Positions 7,783-16,543 of a stretch of DNA of 52,534 nt are shown in pieces. The position numbers and the translations under genes are program-made. The stretch is from Thiomargarita sp. Lineage in GTDB: Bacteria; Pseudomonadota; Gammaproteobacteria; Beggiatoales; Beggiatoaceae. Numbering within the stretch: position 1 is the stretch's first letter; every line of letters begins with the position of its first letter. Location: assembly GCA_022729575.1 (NCBI GenBank), contig DZAL01000017.1, forward strand, positions 1-52,534, given 5' to 3'. The notes beneath the pieces were generated by a model, which was given only the letters and a program-made list of their open reading frames with translations, ran no database searches and was not told the DNA's origin.

Positions 7783-8178
7783 GGTTGCTAATATTTTTTA
7801 GATTTGGTTTATACATAACTAAAATTTATACATTAATAAAATATTTAATGAACATAATTAATTTGTTCACAGGTCAATCGGTCTGCTCTATAATAATAGA
7901 GTTAGGATTTATGCAGTGAAGTGAGTAGCCAATTGATTTTACGAGAATAGGTTGGTGCAAAATATCTTGGTATTTATTTATAAATCAACAATTTATATAA
8001 TTATTTGCTAACTCCCCTAAGCGCAATCAATCAGACTTTTGGAATGACAGAATGAAGTTGTATTTCCTAATCCATGAATATACGAGTACAGGAAATGGTT
8101 GAGTAACTATTACCAAACCACACCCCCTCAGAACAAATATGAATTATTTTGTATTTAGCAACCATCTAGGAGTGAATT
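7783..8178 (+). promoter_or_regulatory. Leader region of prk with a candidate sigma-70 promoter at 7866-7894
   Basis: TTCACA at 7866-7871 and TATAAT at 7889-7894 are separated by exactly 17 bases, a near-consensus promoter pointing at prk about 285 bp downstream. AGGAG lies just ahead of the prk ATG. The long leader between them is AT-rich and has no ORF; a CbbR-type operator could lie here but I cannot identify one with confidence. Confidence 0.45.
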
Positions 8179-9054
8179 ATGTCAGTTAAACACCCCATTA
8201 TTGCGGTGACCGGCTCTTCTGGGGCCGGCACCACCACCGTTAAAAAAGCCTTTGAAGACATTTTTCGTCGTCTCAATGTGACTCCCTCTATTGTGGAAGG
8301 AGATAGTTTTCATCGCTACAACCGCCAAGAAATGAAAGAGGCCGTAAAATCTTTTGAAGCCGACGGCAAAAGTTTAAGTCACTTTGGACCAGAAGCTAAT
8401 ATATTTGACCGCTTAGAAGACCTCTTTCGTCAGTATTCTCGTAGTGGTGCGGGTATGATACGTAAATACTTGCACAATGAGGAGGAATCTATGCCTTATG
8501 GCCAGGATCCTGGTACGTTTACGCCATGGGAGCCCGTGCCAGAAAACACCGATGTACTGTTTTATGAGGGCTTACATGGTGGAGTCGTCACGGAAAAAGA
8601 GAATGTAGAACAGTTTGTTGACTTGCTGGTGGGGGTGGTTCCCAGTATCAACTTAGAGTGGATTCAGAAAATCAGCCGCGATGTGGCCGAGCGCGGCTAT
8701 TCTCCTGAAGAAGTGACGAATACTATTTTGCGGCGAATGCCAGATTATGTGAAACACATTGTGCCACAATTTACTCACAGCCACGTTAACTTTCAACGAG
8801 TGCCGTTGGTGGATACCTCTAACCCTTTTATTGCGCGTGATATTCCTTCCGCTGATGAAAGTTTAGTGGTTATTCGTTTCAACAAATATCGTGAGCAAGA
8901 TTATACCTATTTACTCTCAATGATTCACGATTCATTCATGTCTCGTCCTAATACGTTGGTAGTGCCAGGTGGCAAGATGGGGTTTGCTATTCAAATTATT
9001 TTCCGCCCCATTGTCGCTCAGATGATGGAAAGACGGCGGCAGGCTTTGATTTAA
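8179..9054 (+). CDS. prkB: Phosphoribulokinase (class I)
   Basis: The enzyme phosphorylates ribulose 5-phosphate with ATP to give ribulose 1,5-bisphosphate, the RuBisCO substrate, so the organism probably fixes CO2 by the Calvin cycle. Residues 12-20 (GSSGAGTTT) are the P-loop, and the protein begins with the family's PIIAVTGSSGAG start. Further family segments are EGDSFHRYNRQEMK, HFGPEANIFDRL, YEGLHGGVV and VDLLVGVVPSINLEWIQKI. The 291-residue length fits the octameric proteobacterial form. AGGAG precedes the ATG. It stands alone, with no RuBisCO or CbbR gene in the window. Confidence 0.95.
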   Translation: MSVKHPIIAVTGSSGAGTTTVKKAFEDIFRRLNVTPSIVEGDSFHRYNRQEMKEAVKSFEADGKSLSHFGPEANIFDRLEDLFRQYSRSGAGMIRKYLHNEEESMPYGQDPGTFTPWEPVPENTDVLFYEGLHGGVVTEKENVEQFVDLLVGVVPSINLEWIQKISRDVAERGYSPEEVTNTILRRMPDYVKHIVPQFTHSHVNFQRVPLVDTSNPFIARDIPSADESLVVIRFNKYREQDYTYLLSMIHDSFMSRPNTLVVPGGKMGFAIQIIFRPIVAQMMERRRQALI

Positions 9055-9059
9055 AGGTT

Positions 9060-9277
9060 TAATCGATTTGACAATCGATCATAGGTTGTCAAATCGCTAA
9101 GGGCACCGCTCAGGTAGTGTCGCGTACTCCCCTCCTTATCAAGGTTACCCTATGCACACCAGCAGCGTGGGAATGTGGTATGGACGCGGTGGTGGTAATG
9201 GTTCAGGAGTTCAAAGCGAAGCTTTGCTAGGTCACGGACCAAGCTCCGCTTGGTACTCATGGTCCTGGTCCTGGTCA
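9060..9277. repeat. Intergenic hairpin and a broken family B end
   Basis: A GATTTGACAA...TTGTCAAATC stem at 9066-9097 directly follows prk and may terminate it. A CCTCCTTATCAAGG half-hairpin and a damaged family B end (CCCTATGCACACCAG) follow at about 9138-9165. Confidence 0.5.
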
Positions 9278-10897
9278 TTATTGTTCTATCGTAATATCAA
9301 TCGGCGCACTGCTGGTAATCACCGTGCCATTAGGTAAACGGTAGCCAAAGAAGACTTTCAGCGTCCCTGGATAGTAGAAAGTCCCGCTGTACATTTGCAC
9401 CACCTGCACGGCTGCCAAAGTTCCACTCGAAAAAGCCACTAAACTAGCAGGTTGCTGATTCCACGCGAGGATAGTTAAGCCGGGGCCTAACATGTAATAG
9501 GAGACCGCACTGGAACCAGGGAAGGTGGCTGCCGCATAGACAAAAGTGTCCACTGATTGGCCAATATCCACTGGGTCCACAATGATGTTGCCTATAACGT
9601 CCACCGTATCAGATAATTTTTGCTTGACCTGGGTGGCTGGCGGTTGGCTATTGACCGAAATGCCGGCTTCATGTTTGGTCTCAGTGGTAACAGATTTGCC
9701 GTTAGCATCAGTCGCGTGACCTTTACCAAGTGATGGACAACCGCAAGGCTTGACGGTGCTGACTGGAGTTGTGGTCGTGGTCGAAGTTTTACCCACTTTC
9801 AACTTGTAGAGTTTGCTATCCTGGTCAAGTCCCTCGTATAGCAATTGGGTATAAGTCAAACCCGCTTTTAAGGTCAATTTCTGAGAAAAGACATCGTTGA
9901 CATACACTTTGGCAACATTTTCGGAGACCGAGAGTTTTAAGGTATTCGTTGTGCTATTCATCCAGGCACTGCTAGCGTCCCAAGAATCAGTGTCACTGCC
10001 AGCTTGAAGTCCAACACCACCATACCGAGAGAAACCGATTTTAATTCTATACTCATCAGCAGTCAGAAAAAATTCTTGCCAATCATAAGGATTGACTTTG
10101 ACCACCACTTCAAAATCACCTGACAAGTTCACTGGGAATTTTAAACGCCCGGTACTATCCGCTTCTTTCCCGCCGGTTAACCACTTTATCTCGGTCTTCT
10201 CATCCTGACTTACCAACACATTCTCTCCATACAATGGAGTCGTAGCTTCTTGGTAGGCTGACAAATTTAACAAATCCGTTTGGGCCCCTGTAACGGGAGG
10301 TTGTGCGCTTCCACCAGAGCCTCCCAGAATTACCTGATAGAGTTGGCTATTCTGGCCCTGGTATAACAACTGGGTATAAGTTAAGTCTGCTTTCAAGGTC
10401 AACTGCTGATAAAACACATCGTTGACATACAGTTTGGCAACATTTCCAGAGACCGAGAGTTTTAAGGTATTTGTCGTGCCCATTTTCCAAGCGTTGCTAC
10501 CATCCCCAGACCCAGTGTTACTGCCATCCTGAAATTCAATAGCACCAGTCAAATAGAAACCGACCTTAATTTTATACTCATCAGCAGTTAGAAAAAACGC
10601 TTCTCCAACTCCAAAGTAATCAGGTTTGACTTTGACCACTACATCAAAATCACCCGATAAGCTCACTGGAAACTTCAAACGCCCGGTACTACCCGCTTCT
10701 TTCCCAAAGGTCAGATACTTAACCCCACTTTTCTCATCCTGACCCACTAACACATTTTCTCCATACTCTGGAGTCGATGCCTCCTGATAGGCGGACAAAT
10801 TCAATAAGTCTGTTTCCGCCCACGCCACTTGTCCCTGTAATAATAGCGTGAATAACCAAAATAGGCTGAAAATACAGCCCCTTAGCTTGTACTTCAT
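9278..10897 (-). CDS. Secreted protein with a tandemly duplicated domain, unknown function
   Basis: I take the ATG at 10897 because GAGAGG precedes it and it starts a clean signal peptide (MKYKLRGCIF...QVAWA). The mature protein contains two copies of a roughly 175-residue beta-rich domain. Each opens with DLLNLSAYQEA and contains 'STGRLKFPV.LSGDF.VVVKV', 'FFLTADEY.IK.GF' and 'TTNTLKLSVS.NVAK.YVNDVF'. That pattern resembles a concanavalin-like jelly roll, but this is only a guess. A Thr-rich linker and a CGCPS cysteine motif follow, then a C-terminal beta domain ending in PIDITIEQ. The repeats differ enough to be an old duplication. No anchoring signal was seen. Confidence 0.75.
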   Translation of the reverse strand: MKYKLRGCIFSLFWLFTLLLQGQVAWAETDLLNLSAYQEASTPEYGENVLVGQDEKSGVKYLTFGKEAGSTGRLKFPVSLSGDFDVVVKVKPDYFGVGEAFFLTADEYKIKVGFYLTGAIEFQDGSNTGSGDGSNAWKMGTTNTLKLSVSGNVAKLYVNDVFYQQLTLKADLTYTQLLYQGQNSQLYQVILGGSGGSAQPPVTGAQTDLLNLSAYQEATTPLYGENVLVSQDEKTEIKWLTGGKEADSTGRLKFPVNLSGDFEVVVKVNPYDWQEFFLTADEYRIKIGFSRYGGVGLQAGSDTDSWDASSAWMNSTTNTLKLSVSENVAKVYVNDVFSQKLTLKAGLTYTQLLYEGLDQDSKLYKLKVGKTSTTTTTPVSTVKPCGCPSLGKGHATDANGKSVTTETKHEAGISVNSQPPATQVKQKLSDTVDVIGNIIVDPVDIGQSVDTFVYAAATFPGSSAVSYYMLGPGLTILAWNQQPASLVAFSSGTLAAVQVVQMYSGTFYYPGTLKVFFGYRLPNGTVITSSAPIDITIEQ

Positions 10898-10994
10898 AAA
10901 AATACCTCTCGTATTGAACAACAATTTAGAACATTTTGGGGCGTGTGATCAAAGTAATGATAGTGAAACACCAGATAGAGATAACCTCGGTGCC

Positions 10995-11027
10995 AAACCT
11001 CGCAGGTCTTCGAGACCTGCGAGGTTT
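10995..11027. repeat. Perfect hairpin between divergent genes
   Basis: The 33-base palindrome AAACCTCGCAGGTC-TTCGA-GACCTGCGAGGTTT lies between two divergently transcribed genes, where a terminator is not expected. It may be another dispersed repeat or a regulatory structure. Confidence 0.5.
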
Positions 11028-11235
11028 AATCACTACCCGATGTCTCATTCATCCTTTAACGGAATGACCTCTATAGACCTTGTCGCACCCTCCCTATTTG
11101 TTTAGTATAAAAACTACTTGACAACATTTTCACACTCCCTTATCATAACTCATTTACTTGATTTGTCCACCCAGTCTCACGGGTATTTTTTACCACTTTT
11201 ACAGGTATTTTTTCACAATCCCACTTGGTATAGTT

Positions 11236-11643
11236 ATGAAAGAACCTCATGAAAACATTCGTTATCTGCGACATTTAAAAGGTTGGAATCAAGAAACTAT
11301 GGCCGAATTGCTGAATATCTCACTCAATGCTTATGCCAGTATCGAACAAGGAAAGACCGATCCGAAATGGTCGCGGTTGAAACAAATTGCCCAAGTATTG
11401 GAAGTAGATTTAGCCGCTTTACTTAACTTTGATAGAAGTATATTCTTTATTCATAGCTCTACCGCCAATTATCAATTAGTCAGCTCTTCCTGTACGACTA
11501 CTTCCAACCTGGAACCTGAACTAGAAAAGGCACGGTTAGTGATTGAACAAAAGACTCAATTGCTGGAACAAAAAGATAAAGAAATTGCTCATTTGACTGA
11601 AATTATTGAGTTATTGAAAAAACTGACCCCGCTGCCGGGGTAA
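11236..11643 (+). CDS. XRE-family helix-turn-helix regulator with coiled-coil tail
   Basis: The start at 11236 (MKEPHENIRYLRHLKGW) matches the usual beginning of this domain; an in-frame ATG at 11158 would add 26 unlikely residues. Residues about 8-62 are a Cro/CI-type HTH (LRHLKGWNQETMAELLNISL, then SIEQGKTDPKWSRLKQIAQVL). After a Ser/Thr-rich linker, residues about 98-128 form a coiled coil (LEKARLVIEQKTQLLEQKDK) that could mediate dimerisation. It is divergent from the secreted-protein gene at 9278 and 163 bp ahead of the PD-(D/E)XK gene at 11807; either could be its target. Confidence 0.85.
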   Translation: MKEPHENIRYLRHLKGWNQETMAELLNISLNAYASIEQGKTDPKWSRLKQIAQVLEVDLAALLNFDRSIFFIHSSTANYQLVSSSCTTTSNLEPELEKARLVIEQKTQLLEQKDKEIAHLTEIIELLKKLTPLPG

Positions 11644-11806
11644 AATTAGCCAATTTCCAGTTTACAGAAAAATGTTGATGGGTAGTGAAGCAATCTAAGT
11701 GAAATCTCGAATGCTTTCTCTGCGGTCTTGAATTATAATTGAGTTGATTAAATGAGGACTATGAAAGAAGGCTGTTCTCGTTCCCAACCCACCAAAGAAA
11801 TCACCT

Positions 11807-12706
11807 ATGACCAACCATAATTCAGCAGCACCACCAGCCACATTGTGGCATCGTTTACTAGCCACCTTGTTGGAAGAGTTACTGTCGCCCGTTGGGATTC
11901 AGGTTTATACGGACTTACCCCTACTGAGTAAGCCCCCAGAAGCCGATATTCTCTTGCTACGACGCGATTTGCCGCAGTGGACGGCGGAACAACGCTTACG
12001 ATTACCAGATGGCATTCGCGATAGCCTAGCCAGTCATATTCTGATCGAATTTAAATATACCGAATCCATCAATGAAGAGGCCTTTTTACAAACCTTATCT
12101 TATGACACCATTTATAAGCGTGCCAAATTAGTGACGGCAACCGAGGTCCAAACCTTTTTGGTGAGTGCCAAAACGCCACGGGGCGAAACGCTAACTGAAT
12201 GGGGCTATGTCAGCACCAAACTAGCGGGGGTCTATCGCAGTCAAGCTCGCGCACTGCGTTCAATTACTTTACTCTCTTTAAACGACTTATCTGCCGAACC
12301 ACATAACGCCTTCATTAAGACCTTTGCCAGTCGTCGCAAAGAGAAACGTAAAGCGTTTATCACGGTGGAACAAGCAGGTTTAACTTGGTTGACGGAAGCA
12401 TTAGAATGTCTTTTAGTGGCCTTACAAACATATTGGTTTTCTGACACAGGAGAAGAATTTATGAAACAAGCACCAACTCCCGAACAAGTAATATTCATGG
12501 GGAAACAACGGCTTCAGGCATATATCGCAAAACTGCCCGTGGAGGAACGATTCGTTGGCTTAACGGCCCAGGAACGATTGAGCGGGCTATCGATTCAAGA
12601 ACGCTTGACGGATTTGACTGTGGCCGAGATTGAAGAATATCTCCACCAAAAAACCTCGACGCAGTTGACAAAGGGAGTCGCCAAGACACGTTCTTCCCGT
12701 AAGTAG
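11807..12706 (+). CDS. PD-(D/E)XK nuclease-like protein with 'ERLxGL' C-terminal repeats
   Basis: The N-terminal half carries a plausible nuclease core: EADILLLRRD, then HILIEFKYTES, where D and E-x-K are spaced as in PD-(D/E)XK folds. The C-terminal part contains a short repeat (VEERFVGL, QERLSGL, QERLTDL, then VAEIEEYL) often seen after Rpn-like domains. It is the third gene of this general type in the window. Like the genes at 5403 and 25945 it has a strong in-frame internal start (12461) at codon 219. Its cellular role is unknown; nuclease or defence-linked activity is inference. Confidence 0.6.
   Translation: MTNHNSAAPPATLWHRLLATLLEELLSPVGIQVYTDLPLLSKPPEADILLLRRDLPQWTAEQRLRLPDGIRDSLASHILIEFKYTESINEEAFLQTLSYDTIYKRAKLVTATEVQTFLVSAKTPRGETLTEWGYVSTKLAGVYRSQARALRSITLLSLNDLSAEPHNAFIKTFASRRKEKRKAFITVEQAGLTWLTEALECLLVALQTYWFSDTGEEFMKQAPTPEQVIFMGKQRLQAYIAKLPVEERFVGLTAQERLSGLSIQERLTDLTVAEIEEYLHQKTSTQLTKGVAKTRSSRK
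12448..12706 (+). CDS. Possible intragenic small protein of the PD-(D/E)XK gene (ATG at 12461)
   Basis: AGGAGA at 12448-12453, a 7-base gap and ATG at 12461 are in frame with the long gene. The product would be 81 residues (MKQAPTPEQVIFMGKQ...), covering only the repeat-containing C-terminus and not the nuclease-like core. The coordinates include the ribosome site. Expression is inferred from the site alone. Confidence 0.4.
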
Positions 12707-12723
12707 ATGTGATGCTCAAACCG

Positions 12724-12932
12724 GGGTAGTCCCTACCAGCTAATGGAGGTATTAACCGCAGTGGTGTATGACGCTTCGCTTATACACCCCACCGCTACTA
12801 CCGCTACCGTCTGGATCGCAGATTCCTAAATCTGGTAGATGCTAAGTTTCCTAAACCTTTGAGGTTTAGGAAACTTTGAACCTTGGTAATTCATTGAATT
12901 TTAAGGTATCCATTATCTTGGAGGGACTACCC
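12724..12932. repeat. Complete family F palindromic element
   Basis: Terminal inverted repeats start GGGTAGTCCCT and continue with a TAATGGAGGTATTAA-like stretch. The interior holds a GGTGTATGACGCTTCGCTTA hairpin half (also at 38420) and an AGTTTCCTAAACC...GGTTTAGGAAACT stem. The same termini occur at both ends of the window. Confidence 0.7.
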
Positions 12933-13056
12933 AAACCGGACCGGTCTTCAAGACCTATCCGGTTTAATTTGAGATAACGAACCACCAGAGGGAAACTATG
13001 AAATTACCACCTCTACCCAGGAGCACCAAGCGTGCCCCTAGTTGCCTGGCTACCTC
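12933..13056. repeat. Hairpin and spacer before the WD40 gene's stop
   Basis: AAACCGGACCGGTCTTCAAG pairs with the CTATCCGGTTT that follows, forming a stem in the spacer between convergent genes. No ORF is present. Confidence 0.4.
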
Positions 13057-16000
13057 CTAAACTCCTCGTTGAGCCGCCAGCCGCAACTCCTCTCGTAAAT
13101 CTCGTACTGCGGCTTCACGAAAGTCGATACGATAAATAGTTAATAACAAGTCAAACAAACGCATAAAATAAAAATTTTTATCCCGAAAATCGGCATACGA
13201 ACGACCTCGCAATAGCGCCGGTAACGCTTGCCAATCTTCACTTTTTAACAATAATGGCAAGACTGAACTTTTCTCCTTTTCAGTACGAATTAAGCGTTGT
13301 GCAATTAAATCCACTTCCGCCGCCACCACACTCCCCGTCGCCGAAACTTTGTTTTGATATTTTTGCAAAAATAACGGTGTCCCCACTACCACAATAAAAT
13401 CACAATTTTCCAACCGACTAATAAAACGAGGAACACTGGAACCAATGATCGAATTATCCCAATCATCTAAAATCACTTCAATGCCAGCATCTAACATATC
13501 CTCCGCAAACTTTCTCACCCACTGCTCATGCGCCGGCACTCCCCAGGCATAACTGATAAAACAACTAGGTACCGCGGTCGAAGGAATCCGGTCTCGTAAA
13601 TAACTTTTAACCCACACTAAGGCTTTCGCAAATTGGGCACGTCCATACGCTAACGATTGTTCAGATTCCAAAACTTCGCGCTCACTATGGTTAAGGAGAG
13701 TACCGGTTTCCGCTGAAGTCAATTTGATTTTACTTCCACACTCGCCACAAAACATGAACCATTTGTTGGTTTTCAATCGTTTCGTCACTTCAGTCCGTTC
13801 TTGCTGATACCCACAAACGCTACAGACCACCGGTAGATAAGCCGTCACTGTCACCTCACGTCCTTGTAAAAAACGTTCCACTAGACTGCGAAATAACCCC
13901 CGATTCCGCGGTTGCGTTTGCTGACTAAAATATAACACCAATTCTAACTCGCCTTCCCGCTCCTCCACTTTTCGAAAACCGCATAATTCCTGATTGCCAA
14001 TCTCATATTGTGCCTGATTTTGCCACTGTTGGACCCGGGTAAACGCATGAGTATAACCCAGCAATACCACTAACGAGGCATAAATATTTTCTACGGCTCC
14101 AATGATAGTATAAGAAATATCATCGATGGTGGCTATTTTATCGATCGCGGGTCGTTTCTGATTAATCAGACTAGGAAAGACCAAAAAAATTTGACTATTA
14201 ATCGTTTGACGCACACATACCGTATGCTCTAAGAATAACACTAATGCCGCATCCAGTAAAATTTCTTGTTCTGATACTGAGAGTTTGCTTAACTCTGGTA
14301 AGCAGTAATTACCTTGCAACACTTTAGCCTCCTCTAACGCGCCTAAACCCTTCTCATTTCGACGCGCTTCTAAAATCAAAGAGGACGCTAAATTAATCAA
14401 TAATTCTGGCGCTAATAATACCCAACGCTCTCCTGCTGAACTACGTAACAACGTCACGTAACCATGATTGGCCAAATGTTGCAATGCGGTTAGTAATTCC
14501 GCCTCCGTAAATTGCCAAGTCGGATCCAGTGGTTCTAATTGACTACGCAGTACCGCCGGACTCCATAATACTTTCGACTGGTGCCCCTCTTCTTTAAGTG
14601 CTAAGACAAATTCCTTTATGCGCCGAAACGTTAAAGTCGTCACCGTGGCGGTCATCTCCTCCCAATGAATAGCTTGTTGAATCCGTTGCATCAACTCGGG
14701 TAAACCTTCTCCCGTCAAAGCACTGGTCAACCAATAACCATGAGTAACGCCATGATGTTGGCAAAACTGTTGTAACTCCTCTGCGGTCAAAGTCGCTACC
14801 CCGCGGTCCACTCGGGCGCCCACTAATAAACTTTGCCCTGGTTTATGGCTCCCCTGATGATGTAATTGATTTAACCAATATTCCACGCCTTTCAATGGCT
14901 CTTGTTGATGAGTGGGGTCAAACATCACTAACGCTAAATCCACGGTATCTAAAAATAGCGCATGAATCAAGCGATAATCCGGTTGTCCCGCCAAATCCCA
15001 TAACACGGCTTCACATTCAGTCCCATCACCACGAGTGGCCCCTAAATCATCAATCACCCAAAATTGTTGACCATGCGTCGAAGGATGTTCTTTAAAATAA
15101 CCATGAGCAATGCGCCAACCTAGTCCAGTTTTCCCAACCCCACTATCCCCAACTAAGGCAATTTTAGCCGTGGTATAATGGACGCTGGGAGACACCGACG
15201 GCGTGGATAAATGGGATGGCACGTCTGGAGGATGACCAACTGAGGAAGTGGTGGTAGTCAATTGCCGAATTTTGCTAAACCATTTGCTTAACTGGTTAGT
15301 AATGCTAGTTTTAACTGGTTGATGGGCTAGAATAGCGTTAATATCTAGTTGCCACAGTTGAATAATGCGGTCCCGCTGTCCCAAGGTCGCTAACCAAGGT
15401 TGTTGTGGATGAAAACATAATCCACCTAACCATAATTGCGGCTCACTAGGCTCAACTAAGACACTCAATTGAGCCGTGGCCGAACCGCGCCACAATCGAA
15501 TAGTATCATCGTCACTTTTGGAAGCCAACAATTGACCATCATGAGACAGGGCGAGATGATAAACCGCGTCGGTGTGACCTTCCAAGACTCGTAATGGTCG
15601 GCCACTGTCTAAATCCCAAACCCGAATGGTTTTATCGCTGGCGGCTGATAATAACCAAGGATGGAGCGGCGTAAACACCACACTGAAGACCATTCCCGCA
15701 TGTCCTTTTAACGTGCGTTGTACTTGGCCGGTGGCGAGATTCCACAGACGAATCAATTTATCGTCCGCCCCGGAAGCCAACCATTGACCATCGGGCGAAA
15801 ATGCTAAGGTATTGACATGATGAGAATGTCCGGTCAAAGTCTTTTGTAATTGCCAAGTGTGGGTATTCCACAACACCACGGTACTATCTTCCGAGCCCGA
15901 CGCTAACCAACGACTATCTGGGGACCAGGCTACCGTATTGACACTACCCACATGATTAAGCAAGATTCGCTCTAATTTGGCGATTTGGTTTAAGTTATCG

Positions 16001-16278
16001 TAACTCCACAGTTGAATATTTTTATCACTGCTTCCTACCGCTAACCATTCTCCCCCTGGTGAAAATTTAACGATTCGCGGATAACTCGACGGGGAGGGGG
16101 AAAGTAACCGTTGCTGTAATTTACCGCTGGCCATTTTCCATAAAATAACACTGCCATCAAACGATGACGAGGCCAGAATCTCACCGTCTGGAGAAAAGTC
16201 TAAACCATTAATGGTTTCCGTATGTCCTTCTAAAACTTGGCACAGGCTAAAGCCTGGCGGCAGAGATGCCTTGGTCAT
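13057..16278 (-). CDS. WD40 - Ras-like (Roc-type) GTPase - COR-like - zinc ribbon - TIR/SEFIR protein
   Basis: Residues about 16-310 form seven WD40 repeats ('LxGHTxxVxxLAFSPDGxxLASGSxDxxIRLW'). A linker leads to a small GTPase: P-loop GDSGVGKT at 377-384, DLAGQ at 428-432, GARVDRG at 487-493 in the NKxD position and SALTGEG at 519-525. About 550-780 resembles the COR region that follows Roc GTPases. Four cysteines (C819, C822, C844, C847) make a zinc ribbon. Residues about 906-1050 are a TIR/SEFIR-type domain (CFISYAWGVPAHEQWVRKFA, VILDDWD, FIVVVGTP), with E988 in the position expected for a TIR NADase glutamate. This is a sensor-switch-effector layout. It is divergent from nothing, starts after AGAGG and neighbours a restriction-modification operon, so a defence or cell-suicide role is a reasonable inference. 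Confidence 0.85.
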   Translation of the reverse strand: MTKASLPPGFSLCQVLEGHTETINGLDFSPDGEILASSSFDGSVILWKMASGKLQQRLLSPSPSSYPRIVKFSPGGEWLAVGSSDKNIQLWSYDNLNQIAKLERILLNHVGSVNTVAWSPDSRWLASGSEDSTVVLWNTHTWQLQKTLTGHSHHVNTLAFSPDGQWLASGADDKLIRLWNLATGQVQRTLKGHAGMVFSVVFTPLHPWLLSAASDKTIRVWDLDSGRPLRVLEGHTDAVYHLALSHDGQLLASKSDDDTIRLWRGSATAQLSVLVEPSEPQLWLGGLCFHPQQPWLATLGQRDRIIQLWQLDINAILAHQPVKTSITNQLSKWFSKIRQLTTTTSSVGHPPDVPSHLSTPSVSPSVHYTTAKIALVGDSGVGKTGLGWRIAHGYFKEHPSTHGQQFWVIDDLGATRGDGTECEAVLWDLAGQPDYRLIHALFLDTVDLALVMFDPTHQQEPLKGVEYWLNQLHHQGSHKPGQSLLVGARVDRGVATLTAEELQQFCQHHGVTHGYWLTSALTGEGLPELMQRIQQAIHWEEMTATVTTLTFRRIKEFVLALKEEGHQSKVLWSPAVLRSQLEPLDPTWQFTEAELLTALQHLANHGYVTLLRSSAGERWVLLAPELLINLASSLILEARRNEKGLGALEEAKVLQGNYCLPELSKLSVSEQEILLDAALVLFLEHTVCVRQTINSQIFLVFPSLINQKRPAIDKIATIDDISYTIIGAVENIYASLVVLLGYTHAFTRVQQWQNQAQYEIGNQELCGFRKVEEREGELELVLYFSQQTQPRNRGLFRSLVERFLQGREVTVTAYLPVVCSVCGYQQERTEVTKRLKTNKWFMFCGECGSKIKLTSAETGTLLNHSEREVLESEQSLAYGRAQFAKALVWVKSYLRDRIPSTAVPSCFISYAWGVPAHEQWVRKFAEDMLDAGIEVILDDWDNSIIGSSVPRFISRLENCDFIVVVGTPLFLQKYQNKVSATGSVVAAEVDLIAQRLIRTEKEKSSVLPLLLKSEDWQALPALLRGRSYADFRDKNFYFMRLFDLLLTIYRIDFREAAVRDLREELRLAAQRGV

Positions 16279-16543
16279 GGGTACCTCTAAGGTTGGTTAA
16301 ATAGCAAACCTTACGCACTGTTGTAGTTATAGGTTGGAGTGAGTGCCAATGAACTCCAACCAGGTGATTCGAATTTCGGTAGTGATGAAATCTGGATGAG
16401 AACTTAGGACCGGCAGTCCTAAACCACGTCATCACCCACATTTCATCACCACCAATTTTAAATTGGCAAGTTAAGTAGGGTGAGCCAAAGCGAAGCCTGG
16501 CCCACCAAATTCCACTCAATAGAAACTAACCGAAACCATCCTA
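16279..16543. repeat. Intergenic region with a family G palindrome (16374-16451)
   Basis: CGGTAGTGATGAAATCTGG and its inverse ending CATTTCATCACCACC surround an AGGACCGGCAGTCCT hairpin. It separates the restriction-modification operon from the WD40-TIR gene on the same strand, so the latter probably has its own promoter. Confidence 0.55.

Noticed and set aside
8041..8178. Riboswitch or attenuator in the prk leader
   Set aside because: The leader is long but I could not find a convincing conserved structure.
10848..11105. 85-residue plus-strand ORF opposite the secreted-protein start
   Set aside because: It overlaps the signal-peptide region of the 9278-10897 gene on the other strand and a perfect hairpin; it has no coding character.
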